64,000 bases of DNA, from the NCBI GenBank assembly GCA_015179025.1, contig WHUX01000246.1:1-64000 (forward strand). The letters run 5' to 3'. Source of the stretch: Terfezia claveryi. Its lineage: Eukaryota > Ascomycota > Pezizomycetes > Pezizales > Pezizaceae. Both the position numbers and the translations under genes were made by a program. The notes below the pieces were generated by a model. That model saw only the letters and a program-made list of their open reading frames with translations. It made no database searches and had not been told where the DNA came from. Positions 11,097 to 21,894 of the stretch are shown in pieces; within the stretch, counting starts at the first letter, position 1; every line of letters begins with the position of its first letter.

Positions 11097-12258
11097 ATGT
11101 CTTCCTCATCTGTCCCTCCACCCCCTTCCATTGAATATCAATAGCGAGAACTAGCACGTCTACTCAGAACTGACTCCTCCAACCCTACTGCCACTCCTAC
11201 CATATACGATGGAACTCCTATCACATTCTACAACCCTATCTATGATGCCCATGGTGCATGAATGCGTTCAGGCCAAGGAGTACCAACTCAATTCACTATT
11301 CCCGTTTCAGGTACCTTAACAACAGCCGAAAGCTGTTGGATCTATTACACCAAAGATACCAATACAACTCTATAGCTACGAGCCTAATCCCAAATGCCGC
11401 CCCTGCAGTCCAATCCTCCTCCCGTGCCCCAAAGGTTCACGAACCAGAGAATTTTGATAGGACAAGATCTAAATTCACTAGATTTACAACCAAACTCGCT
11501 CTCGTCTTTTCTTCTGACTCTGCTCGCTATACTAATGACACTGCTAAAATTGCCTATGCAGCCTCTTACCTTACCGGATCGGCTGCCGACTGGTTCGAGT
11601 TACATCTGGATCGAGATACTGGCGACATTAACTTCGACACCTACGAAGACTTCACTAAAGCACTAAAAGGTGCTTATGACGACCCCGACGCAAAAGCTAC
11701 CGCCGAACACAAGCTCTTGGCTCTCAGGCAAGAAAATAAGGACTGCTCAGCCTACCATGTGGAATTTGCAACCTACGCCACAGTCCTCCAACTCGATGAT
11801 CGAACCAAGATCTCCTTTTTTACTAAAGGAGCTAATAATGGTCTCAAAATGGCCCTCTCCTTCCAAGCCTCTCTGCCCAAAACTTCGACGAGTTTGTCCA
11901 ACTTTGTATCAAGTTGGACAATTGTGCCAAACTCTACAGCTCCCAGAAGGCCCCCAGAACTATTGCCTCTGGCCACCAACCTGCCGCTCCCAAACCCACC
12001 ACATCCATTGGTACCGCTCCTGGTCCTATGGACCTCTCAGCCTCTCGCAAACGCGGACCTCTCACGGCCGAGGTCCGCAAATACCACATGGATAACAAAC
12101 TCTACATATATTGTGGAGGTCCTGGACATTGGGCGACTGATTGCCCTGTATCCGCCAAGACCAAGAAGCTTTCCACAGCTTCAACCGCTCTTCCTCCTCC
12201 TTCCCCACCCGCTATTACCCCAGGCCCTCAAACTCTTTACGAGGTACCAAAAAACTAG
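11097..12258 (+). pseudogene. gag: gag relic of R3
   Basis: A leader ending CGCACC precedes ATG at 11097 (MSSSSVPPPPSIEYQ, then a stop). The capsid part is clear (EPENFDRTRSKFTRFTTKLA, AYAASYLTGSAADWFELHL, FTKALKGAYDDPDAKATAEH) and matches Ty3 retrotransposon gag domains. A frame change near 11330 and another near 11900 split it. The nucleocapsid knuckle reads Y-I-Y-C-G-G-P-G-H-W-A-T-D-C, so the first Cys is Tyr (TGT to TAT). The frame ends at the TAG at 12256-12258. Confidence 0.85.
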
Positions 12259-15200
12259 TGCACTCTTGACCAATGATGGCCGATCGAAGAGCGCTAGGAT
12301 GCATCCTAGTACCATCTCCCATGACCCTGCTCTCGTTTCCTCTGTTCTTTCCGTTCCTGTCCCTGTTTCCTTTGTTAGTTCTAATTCTTTTTCTGCTTTA
12401 GAGGAAATTCACTTGGTTGGTACTGGTTATGTTTTGCCTGTGGTTTCACACAAGTCCCGCCAATGGCTTGCTCATCGACGTCGTATTTCTTCCACTCTGA
12501 AAATCTCCGCTGCTGCTGTCTGTTGTTCTTCTTCTTCTCTTTCTTCTTCTCTTTCTTCTTCTACTATTATTCATAACTTAGGATCCAAGATCTACTTATC
12601 TTGCCTTGCATAGTGAATGAAAACCACTCTACCACCTGTATGGTAGACTCGGGGGCTAGCTCCCAGTTTATCGATCTTGACTTTGCCTTGAACTTGAACT
12701 TGCCAGCTTTGGACTTGAAGCCAAAACCTGAGGATCTCGTACTTGCCGATGGGAAACGCTCGCTTGTAGGGCAAATCACCCACTCATGCACCCTAAAAAT
12801 CTTGATTGACCAGCATCTGGAGGTTCTGACCTTCCATGTCACTAAATTAGCTGGTTAGAACCTGATCGTTGGAAAACCCTGGCTCCAATGTTACAATTCC
12901 TCAATCGACTAGACTTATAATACTATTGCCTTTGCCTCAGGGTATTGCCATGCTCATTGCCTGCCACTCGAACAGCAGAAGTCCACTTAGAACCTAGAAA
13001 CACCCTGAACCCCCTCCGAATCTCCATTATCTCCAGAGCTGCCTTCCGGGTGGCTATCAAAAACCCCGAAGCCCGCCTCTGTATTGCGGCAATTTACGCC
13101 TCCCCCGACGACGATGACGAAAACGCCGAACCAGCTCCCAAGCTGGTTCCCCCGAATACCATGATTACCTACCTCTTTTCTCAGAAAAAGAAGCCCGAAT
13201 CTTGCCCCCGCACTGATATGTCGACCACGCCATTCCCCTAAAAGAAGAGGCAAAACCCCCTTCAGTCGCATGTACTCTATGTCCGATGCTGAGCTAAAAG
13301 AAGTAAGGAAATGGATCGATGAGAATCTATCCAAATCCTTTATCCGAGCTAGCTCTTCCTCTGCGGCCTCCCCAATCCTCTTTGTCAAGAAAAAAGATGG
13401 ATCCCTCCGCCTCTGTGTCGATTACCGTGCCCTAAATGATATTACCGTCAAGGATCGACATCTCCTGCCACGAATTGAGGAGACCCTTAATCAGATCCGT
13501 GGCTGCAAGTACTTCACCTGCCTCGACCTCCGTGCCTGCTTCAACCAGATCAGAATCAAGGAAGGTGACGAATGGAAATCCGCCTTCCAAACTCGCTATG
13601 AGCTTTTGAGTTCCTGGTAATGCCCTTCGGGCTTACTAATGCCCCTGCCACTGCCCAACGATTCATGAATAATACTCTCCGAGAATATCTCGATATGTTC
13701 TGCATCTGCTACATTGATGATATCTTGATTTACTCAAAGAACCTGAAGGAATACAAAGAACAGGTTAGAAAGGTTCTCCAGAAGCTTAAGGAAGCAGGGT
13801 TATTTGTCAAACCCAAGAAATGCGAGTTCTCTGTCAATAAGACTACGTTCCTAGGGTTTATCATTTCCGAGCAAGGCCTCGAAATGGACCCCAAAAAAGT
13901 CAACGCCATCCTTAACTGGGAGACCCCCAAGTCAGTCAGGGACATCCAATGCTTCCTCGGATTCGCCAACTTCTACCGGCGTTTTATCAACAAGTACTCC
14001 CACCTCTGCCAGCCCCTGTTCAACCTGCTCCGGAAAGATGTCCCCTATCTTGGGATGCTAGATATGAAAAGGTCTTCAACCTCCTTAAAAGGGCCTTCAC
14101 CTCCGCCCCCATCCTCCGGCATTTTAACCCCGACCTTGAAACCCTCGTCGAAACCGAAGCCTCAGACTACGTCACCTTCGGAATACTCTCTCAGAAACAC
14201 CTAGAAAACGCGAAACTCGTACTCTACCCTGTTGCTTTCATCTCTGAGAAAATGTCCCCTGCCGAGTGTAATTATGGGATCAAGGATAAGGAGCTTCTTG
14301 CTATCATTCTGGCCCTTGAAAAATGGCACATCTACCTGCATCAGCTTCCCAACCCTTCACAATCTTGACTGACTACCATAACCTCAAGACCTTCACGTCC
14401 AAGGCCCTCCTCTACATCGTCAAGCATGTGGGCCCAAGAATTAGCCCAGTATGACTTCAAGATCGTATTCTGCCCCGGCAGCCAAAACACCAAGGCGGAC
14501 GCACTAACCAGGCGATCTGGAGATCTCCCTGAAGAAGGGGATGGTCATTCCCGTCCTACACAAGCCTTGATACCCCCGATAAATTCTCCCTCTCCGCAGC
14601 TTCGATCATGAATGACCAGGATATCCTTGTAGCTCTTAAGGCTGATAAACTCGCTGGTGGTTCCCGTCCCACACAAGCCCTGATACCCCCCGAGAAATTC
14701 TCCCTCTCTGCAGCCTCAATCATAAATGACCAAGATATCCTTGCGGCCCTTAAAGCTGACAAACTCACCCTAGAAATCACACACGCACTTGAAACCAAGA
14801 CCAAAAGGTACCCCACGGTCCCCTTGTCCGAATGCAAGATCTCAGACCTGGGGCTATTACTCGTTAACGGCCTTGTCAATATCCCCAACGACCCCGAGAT
14901 CCACCTTCGGATCCTCCGCAATTATCATGATCACCCTGCTGCTGGTCACCCTGGCCAGGCCGCAACCTATGAGCTTGTATCATGTGACTATTGGTGGCCC
15001 AAAATGCGGCAAACTATTGCCCAGTACATCCGCAACTGTAACACTTGCACACAAATCAAGCCTGCCCACCATGCCCCATATGGCCTTCTCAAGCCTTTAC
15101 AGGTCTCCTTCAGGAAGTGGTCTTCTGTTTCCCTCGATCTCGTCACAGGACTCCCTGCCTCTAAGGGATTTGATGCCTTGCTAGTCGTGGTCAATCGATT

Positions 15201-15566
15201 ATCCAAGATGGCACACTATATCCCGACTACCACTAACGTCAATTCCCGACAAATCGCCAAGCTCTTCTTTGACCATGTCTTCTGCCTGCATGGGATCCCG
15301 GACTCGATTGTATCTGACAGGGGTACCCAGTTTGTCTCGGAATTTATCCGATCCTTGACCTCACTTGTTGCTATCCAATAGAAGGTTTCCACCGCCTTCC
15401 ACCCCCAGACTGATGGCCAAACTGAGAGAATCAATGCAATTGCGGAGCAGTACCTACGAGCTTACTACAATTACCAGCAAGACAATTGGTCCGAGCTTCT
15501 CACCATGGCCGAATTCTCGTATAACAATACCCTGTCCTCGACCCTTGGCATTACCCTATTCCAGGC
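12259..15566 (+). pseudogene. pol: pol of R3, first part: protease, RT, RNase H, integrase core
   Basis: Protease has the canonical motif CMVDSGASSQFIDLDFAL at about 12640. RT starts near 13270 ([20 protein letters not shown]), has [20 protein letters not shown], and carries the catalytic YIDD at 13710-13721. RNase H shows [15 protein letters not shown] and KMSPAECNYGIKDKELLAI near 14160-14300. Integrase has the HHCC domain (NYHDHPAAGHPGQ...NCNTC) and the D,D,E residues in LDLVTGLP, SDRGTQF and QTERIN. Several single-base frameshifts (near 13615, 14060 and 14600) and scattered stops inactivate it. Unlike the R2 family, indels are as common here as stop codons. R4 interrupts it at 15566 after ITLFQA. 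Confidence 0.88.
14551..14776 (+). repeat. 113-114-bp tandem duplication in the R3 linker
   Basis: Two adjacent copies of a segment encoding SRPTQALIPPEKFSLSAAS followed by a helix-like DQDILAALKADKL lie between RNase H and the integrase zinc-binding domain. The first copy has lost one base relative to the second (one C fewer at 14574-14580), which shifts the frame. Confidence 0.8.
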
Positions 15567-16141
15567 TGTCACAACCGTGTTCTTAGTCTTGATTTGACAC
15601 TCGAACAGGCTTGTTCGGGTGTCGTGCTGTTTTGACACTCGAACAGGCTTGTTCGGGTGTCGTCGATGGGTGATTGTTATCTTAGCTTCCAAGATAGGAA
15701 TTTCGGGAAGCTTATTCCTTCCACGGCCTTGGCCTGGAATCATATATATATATCTTCGTCCCTCTGCCCTCTTGTTGGATCCCCATCCAATGTCTTGTAT
15801 ATCCAATACAGGGCCTTGCTTCTCTCCATGTTGGTGCATCTCCCTTGTGCACCTCCTTGTCTCGCCTCGACTCTGCAGCCCTGCTGCCCACCCCGTGAAC
15901 CTCCTGTCCTTGTCTTGCCTCGCCTTGTCTCTGCAGCCCAGCTGCCACCCTTGACACACGCGGCAACTGCTTCCGCGTGTCTCATGTCCCTTGCCCTCTG
16001 CCCCTCTTGCCTCTTGCCCTTGCCTCCCGTCCCAGCCTTCCCCTAGTCATACACGTAGCATTCCTACGTGTGTCTCGCCCTAGCCTCTGCCTTCTTCCCG
16101 GCATACCCCTTGGTCACCTTGTTCCCAGAGCCCACGTTACA
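15567..16141 (+). repeat. 5' LTR of R4 (palindrome type B)
   Basis: Starts TGTCACAACCGTG and ends ACGTTACA. In place of the CACCTG palindromes of type A it has two tandem copies of GACACTCGAACAG-GC-TTGTTCGGGTGTC (about 15596-15662). Downstream it shares the GCTTCCRAGATAGG, ATATATATATATC, GGATCCCCATCCAATGTC and ACACGTAG-CATTC-CTACGTGT (16051-16071) blocks with type A. The partner LTR has the same length with no indel. Confidence 0.93.
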
Positions 16142-16176
16142 CTACGTTGGATCACCCTGATCAACCAGTATGCTCA
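16142..16176 (+). promoter_or_regulatory. Leader hairpin after the R4 LTR, candidate primer-binding region
   Basis: Directly 3' of the LTR the leader reads CTACG, then GTTGGATCA-CCC-TGATCAAC, an 8-bp stem with one bulged G. R2 and R5 have GTTGGATCC-TTT-GGACCAAC at the same place, also an 8-bp stem with one bulge. The upper-stem bases change together. A TGG six bases from the LTR end could pair with a tRNA CCA end. A primer role is inference. Confidence 0.45.
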
Positions 16177-17412
16177 ATGGCTGCCCAAGACACCACTCCC
16201 GCGCTCGCAGCCAGATTTTGAGCCTGGCAAGCTCTACCCATTCCCATGAACCAGGCCGATTTCGGCAGCTATCGTCAGACCATTATCGATATATACCTGG
16301 CGGCGGATGCCTAAGGCCAACGACTGGAATCGGCCATACATGAAGGACAACAAAAACAGACCAGGGCCAATGACGAAGTCACAATACTCACCGAAGACCT
16401 CCTCTCATGCCAGGCCGACCTCGCCTCCTGCCAAAACAACCTCGTGACCGCCCAGAACGACTTAGTCAATGAAAGAAGAACCATTCAGACCCTGAATAGG
16501 GCCCTGGACATGATCGGATTCCAAAGAGCTCCAGCACCCTAAGCATCCCAGACACCCAAAACCCAAGATCTCCCTACCCCACCAAAGTTCAATGGCGACA
16601 GGACTCGCCTGAAAGCCTGGAAGAATTCCATCAAAATCAAACTAACTGGGGATGCTGCAAAATTCCCTACCATTCAGCACCGATTAGCTTATGTATACGG
16701 CCTATTGGAGGGCAGAGCTTTGGACCAGGTCCAACCCTATGTGCTCGATGACCGCTTCAACCTCCCTGATGTTGCTGCTCTGCTCACAATCCTCGACCGT
16801 GCTTTCGGAGACCCAGACCCCATGGGTATGGCAACTCGCGCTCTCCGAGCACTAAAACAGAAGGGCCATGACCTCTCAATATACATGGCAGAATTCTCAA
16901 GGTTGGCAGTAGAGGTAGAGTGGAACGATCGGGTGAAGCTGGAACAGTTCGAGGAAGGCCTCAATATTGAGCTCAAACAGGCTCTCCTCCAATCTCCAGA
17001 TGTTAAAACCCTGGATGTATTCATTGATCAGGCATCCAAGATGGAGCAAAAGATGGCTAGGTTGAGAGTCTAGGTCAGCGCCCCTAGTACCTATCGGCCT
17101 CCTGTGAAAACCCAGCACCCCCAACAACAAACTCGACTCTAGAACCCTAGCCCTCAGACCCAAGCTACAGCCAATAAGCTAGCTCACCCATCTCTGGTGG
17201 CGGGCGGCACCACTCCCATAGATTTATCATTAGGAAGGCCCCGCCTGACATAAGAAGAGAGGGAATGTCGCCGCAACAATGGGTTGTGCATTGCCTGTGG
17301 GAAAGGGGACCACTTTATCACGGCCTGTCCCCTCCGCAAAAACCGCTCCTTGGCTGTACATGCGATATCCAAGACCCTGGAAGAGTCGGGAAAAGTGGAG
17401 TCCCTTACCTAG
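16177..17412 (+). pseudogene. gag: gag of R4 (gag type 1), nearly intact
   Basis: A 412-codon frame from ATG 16177 (MAAQDTTPALAARF) to TAG 17410-17412. A coiled-coil-like N-terminal part (LESAIHEGQQKQTRANDEV, LASCQNNLVTAQNDLV) precedes the capsid domain (TPPKFNGDRTRLKAWKNSIK; YGLLEGRALDQVQPYVL; EFSRLAVEVEWNDRVKLEQF). A nucleocapsid CCHC knuckle C-I-A-C-G-K-G-D-H-F-I-T-A-C is at about 17288. Only about six stops interrupt it, all at Gln or Trp positions (for example ARF-stop-AWQ and ADA-stop-GQR). The length is normal for Ty3 Gag. It would form the virus-like particle and bind element RNA. Confidence 0.88.
17388..17394 (+). promoter_or_regulatory. Candidate -1 frameshift site G GGA AAA in the gag-pol overlap
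   Basis: In the gag frame the bases split as G GGA AAA, fitting the X XXY YYZ pattern of -1 slippery sites. It lies 15 bases before the gag TAG at 17410. Protease is open in the -1 frame across this point (GKSGVPYLVTDTSKG). Related copies have GGAAAAA at 9992-9998 and 7128-7134 and AGGAAAA at 40216-40222, all at the same place. Confidence 0.45.
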
Positions 17413-20400
17413 TTACTGACACTAGCAAGGGACCTATCCTGGGACATTTGTCCTTGTCGTCTTTCTCTGTTCCTGCATCTATGTCTATTGACGAATCTCG
17501 CTTGTTTGGCGAGCATTTTGTAGTACCAATAACTGTTAAATTCAATGGTAAAACTGTGGTAACATCAGCTCTTATAGATTGTGGTGCTTCAGGAATAGCC
17601 TTCATTGATCAGACCTTTGTCAGTAAAAATTCGATACCAACAGCCAAGCTAAAGACCCCCGCCTTCTTGATGTCATTGATAGCCGACCTATCTCTTCCGG
17701 GGCTATTACCGACCTCGCATGCCTACCTAGTGCCATTGGAGACCATTCTGAAAGCCTCCCCATGTTTGTAACCAAGCTCAAATACCCCATTGTCCTGGAG
17801 ATCCCCTGGCTCCGAATGCATGATGTCTCCATTAACTTTGGCTCTTACACCTTGAACTTTAATAGCGGGTATTGCGAGAAGCACTGCAGTGCCCCACAGA
17901 CTGCCGTTAAAGGATTATGTGCCTACCACCCCCAATAGAGGATCCTAGCCAGGTGATGGCAGAAACCCCCCCACTAAAACCCCTCGATATCAACTTATTG
18001 GAGCAGGGGCCTTTGCTTACCTTACTAGAAGGCACAAGCTGAAAGCTCATACTCTATTAATCTGCAAAGTTAACATGGAAATCAATAAGCTGCGGTCCAA
18101 GGAAGAATGGAAGTCCATGGTGCCGGGTGAATACCATGAATTCATTGAGTTGTTCTCTGAGAAAGCCTCGGAGAAGCTTGCCCCCCATCGACCATACGAC
18201 CACACAATCCCGCTAGTAGAAGGTAAGACCCCCCCTTATGAACCTCTCTATGGGATGTCCCGGATGGAACTAGAAGCTCTGAAAAAGTATCTGGAGGAAA
18301 ACCTTAACAAGAGCTTCATTCACTACAGATCCTCTCCAGCGGGTGCCCCGGTGCTGTTCGTGAAGAAGTCGGACGGCTCTCTTCGGTTGTGTGTTGATTA
18401 TTGTGGCCTGAACGAGATAATGGTCAAGAACAGGTACCCCCTACCTCTGATCCAGGAAACATTAGCCAGGCTTTCCAAGGCGAAATAGTTCACTAAACTG
18501 GATTTGAGGGGAGCCTATAACCTGGTCCGAATAGCTGAAGGTGAAGAGTGGAAAATAGCCTTCCGCACCCGGTACAGGCAATTCGAGTACAATGTCATGC
18601 CTTTCGGCTTTACCCATGCCCCGGCCTCTTTCCAGCACTTTATTAATGATACCCTACGAGACTTTTTGGATGTGTTCTGCACAGCCTACCTGGATGATAT
18701 CCTGATCTATTCAGACACCCTGGCAGAGCACAAAATCCATGTCCGACAAGTGCTAGAAAAGCTGGAGCAAGCCAGATTATACCTCAAGCCCGAGAAATGC
18801 GAGTTTCATGTGCAGGAGGTCAAGTATCTGGGGTTGATTATCACTACCGAAGGTATCAGGATGGATCCCACCAAGGTTGCCGCTGTCCAGGAATAGCAAA
18901 TCCCGGCAAATCTCAAGGATGTCCAAGCCTTCCTGGGGTTCACTAACTTTTACCGGCGGTTCATTCTAGGGTATTCGAAGATCGTAGCCCCCCTCACCCC
19001 CTGACCAAGAAAGACTGGCGCTTCGACTGGAATTCAGAAGTCCAATCTGCCTTCCAGAACCTCAAGGAAGCTTTCTGCTCAGCACCGATCCTAGGCCCAT
19101 TTCGATCCGGACAGCGAATGTATCATGGAGACTGACGCCTCCGACTATGTCTCCGCGGGAATCTTGTCTCAGTATGTCAATGGGATCCTCCACCCAGTGG
19201 CATACTTCTCAAAAAAGCACTCTCCGGCTGAGTGTAATTATGAAATCTATAATAAAGAGTTAATGGCCATTGTGCGAGTGTTCAAGGAGTGGAGGCCACA
19301 CCTGGAGTCACCAAGGGGATCATCAGGTGCTATCCGATTATAAGAATCTTGAGTACTTCACCACCACTAAGCTGCTGAACCGATGGCAGGCTAGGTAGTC
19401 GGAGTTCTTATCTCGATTCAACTTCAAGATCAAGTATCGGCCTGGAAAAGCTGTGGGTAAGCCAGATGCACTGACCAGGAGATTAGGAGATCTCCCTAAA
19501 GGGGGGGATGAAAGGCTGAAGTACCAAAATCAGGTGGTACTGAAACCTGAAAATCTCGACCTGGCGGCTACTAGCCATGCTGATGCTGATACTGATGCTG
19601 ATACTGATGCTGATGCTGATGCTGATGCTAAAGCTGAAGCGAACCCAGGAGCAGATCTCCTTCTGCGGATACAACGGGCATATGCGGAGGACGACCTGGT
19701 TAAGGATATTATCGCTGCAGTGGAGTCTGGACAGCACCGTCATACCAAGATTTCTCTAGCCGAGTGCACCACTCAGGACGGCCTTCTATACCACCTAGAT
19801 CGGCTCTATATACCTGAAGGAGAGCTGCGGATGCAGCTGATCAAGGAACACCATGATACCCTAGCTGTGGGTCATCCTGGAGTAGCTAAAACGTTAGAGC
19901 TGCTAGCTAGGCAATATACGTGGATTGACCAACAGAAGGAGGTGGAGCGGTACATACGGAATTGTCATGTCTGCAAGCGTGCCAAACCCACCCGCCACGC
20001 TCTGTATGGTACCCTGAAGCCCCTGGAAGTCCCAGAACAACCCTAGCAACACCTGACTATGGACTTCGTCACCGGATTGCCAGCAGACTCGGGATTCAAT
20101 GCCATCTTAATGGTAGTGGATCGGTTGACAAAAATGAGGCATGTGATACCCTGTCGAGACACCTGCTCAGCCCCTGAATTGGCATCCCTTTACCTAAATA
20201 ATGTCTTCCGTTACCATGGCCTCCCGGCGTCGGTTGTCTCAGACCGCGGCCCTCAGTTCATCGCCGACTTCTGGAGAACCTTCTGTGAGCTACTGGGTAT
20301 TGAAGTACACCTGTCCACGGCATACCACCCTCAGACTGATGGCCAGTCAGAACGCATGAACGCTATCATGGAGCAGTACCTGAGGGCGTACATCAATTAT

Positions 20401-21117
20401 CAGCAGAATAACTGGGTTTCGTTGCTGGCGACCTGCGAGTTTTCTGCCAACAACCACTTCTTCGAGACCCTGAAAACCTCCCCATTCCTGGCCAATTATG
20501 GCTGGCACCCTCAGTTCATAGACTCCCTGGCACCTCTGCGCAAGGCCAGGGAGAATGCCCCAGCCAAGGACTTTGCAACAGAGATCACAAAACTCCATGC
20601 TACCTTGAAGGCTGAGTTGGCCTACGCCCAAGCCAGGTAAGCGGAGTATGTCAATGGGTCCCGGTTGCCAGCTCCTAAATACCACCCAGGGGACCAAGTA
20701 TGGCTCTCCAGCAGGCACTTCTGAACGGAACGGCTATCTCGCAAGCTAGATCACAAGTTCCTAGGCCCCTACGAGGTGTTAACAGCTGTAGGCACTTATA
20801 CTTATCAGCTGAGGTTTCCCAAGGATATCAAGCACCATCCGGTCGTTCATGTCTCAGAGATCGAGCCAGCCGCCGACGATCCCCTTCCCGGGCAAAAGCA
20901 CCCCCCACCTTCTCCAGTGGTGATCGCAGGTGAAGAGGAGTGGGAGGTTGAGGAGGTACTGGACTCAAGAAAACACTATGGAAGAATTCAGTATAAGGTC
21001 AAGTGGTTAGGGGATGAGGAGGCTACCTAGTAACCCATAGAGGACTTGGAGAATGCACAGGATTTGGTTGCCCTATTCCACCAGCAATACCCAAGGAAGC
21101 CTCACCCAATGGAATGA
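17395..21117 (+). pseudogene. pol: pol of R4: protease, RT, RNase H, integrase, chromodomain
   Basis: The protease active site is SALIDCGASGIAFIDQ, with Asp at 17577. A one-base loss near 17660 shifts the frame after LKTP. RT spans about 18075-18950 ([20 protein letters not shown]; catalytic YLDD at 18687-18698; [20 protein letters not shown]). RNase H begins near 19125 ([33 protein letters not shown]), just after another frameshift near 19095. Integrase has the HHCC finger (H-H-D-T...NCHVC, about 19840-19970) and D,D,E in TMDFVTGLP, SDRGPQF and GQSERMN. A chromodomain follows (WEVEEVLDSRKHYGRIQYKV, KWLGDEEAT-stop) and ends at the TGA at 21115-21117. Stops at 18486 and 18894 replace Trp. The order matches chromovirus Ty3 elements. 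Confidence 0.92.
19573..19645 (+). repeat. GATGCT microsatellite encoding (Asp-Ala)n in the R4 linker
   Basis: About a dozen GAT/ACT-GCT dipeptide codons give an Asp/Ala run (HADADTDADTDADADADADA) before AKAEANPGADLL. It occupies the same spot as the Ala/Glu repeat of R0. Confidence 0.9.
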
Positions 21118-21314
21118 TGTTGTGTCTATTGAAAGTTATACGGTGGAGCCTGTCCGACTCTCGTTCTTCTCGTTCTTCTCGCTCTTCTTGTTCTTCTTGT
21201 TGTTTGGAGTTGGAATCCTTGTCGTTGCCTTTATTGTTGTTTCCTGTGTTGATTTTGCCGGTTATCATACCCAGGCCTCCTAGTCGCTGGAGCTCCAGCC
21301 TAAAGGGGGGATAG
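21118..21314 (+). promoter_or_regulatory. R4 3' untranslated region and polypurine tract
   Basis: After pol there is a CGTTCTTCT/TTGTTGTT-rich stretch, then GAGCTCCAGCC. The polypurine tract TAAAGGGGGGATAG (21301-21314) abuts the LTR start. The same arrangement recurs in R0 (ending 4051), R2 (ending 36081) and R5 (ending 53210). It primes plus-strand DNA synthesis in LTR elements. Confidence 0.75.
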
Positions 21315-21889
21315 TGTCACAACCGTGTTCTTAGTCTTGATTTGACACTCAAACAGGCTTGTTCGGGTGTCGTGCTGTTTTGACACTCGAACAGGCTTGT
21401 TTAGGTGTCGTCGATGGGTGATTGTTATCTTAGCTTCCGAGATAGGAATCTTGGGAAGCTTATTCCTTCCATGGCCTTGGCCTGGAATCATTTATTTATA
21501 TCTTCGTCCCTCCACCCTCTCGTTGGATCCCCATCCAATGTCTTGTATATCCAATACAGGGCCTTGCTTCTCTCCACATTGGTGCATCTCCCTTGTATAC
21601 CTCCTTGTCTCGCCTCGACTCTGCAGCCCTGCTGCCCACCCCGCGAACCTCCTATCCTTGTCTTGCCTCGCCTTGTCTCTATAGCCCAGCTGCCTCCCTT
21701 GACACACACGGCAACTGCTTCTGTGTGTCTCGTGTCCATTGCCCTCTGCCCCTCTTGCCTCTTGCCCTTGCCCCCCGTCCCAGCCTTCCTCTAGTCACAC
21801 ACGTAGCGTTCCTACGTGTGTCTCGCCCTAGCCTTTGCCTTCTTCCCAGCGTACCTCTTGGTTGCCTTGTTCCCAGAGCCCACGTTACA
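21315..21889 (+). repeat. 3' LTR of R4
   Basis: 575 bp, TGTCACAACC to GTTACA, with two GACACTCGAACA palindromes. It differs from the 5' copy mostly at C/T and G/A positions (for example CACTCGAACA against CACTCAAACA). Confidence 0.93.
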
Positions 21890-21894
21890 CAGGC

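Larger units (their letters stand above)
15567..21889 (+). mobile_element. R4: full-length Ty3/Gypsy element inserted in R3 integrase
   Basis: A 6323-bp element with 575-bp LTRs and a perfect 5-bp duplication CAGGC (15562-15566 and 21890-21894). It is the innermost and one of the least decayed layers. Order: LTR, gag (16177-17412), protease-RT-RNase H-integrase-chromodomain in the -1 frame, polypurine tract, LTR. R3 integrase resumes directly at 21895 (AMYGENPRYQIN). Confidence 0.95.

Noticed and set aside
11258..12613. 451-codon frame in R3 read as one protein
   Set aside because: Only its first half is the true gag frame. The knuckle and protease are in other frames, so the second half is an out-of-frame extension.
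15471..16249. Several overlapping 80-160-codon frames on both strands in the type A and B LTRs
   Set aside because: Shadow frames of LTR sequence; they recur in every LTR copy with differing ends and no protein motif.
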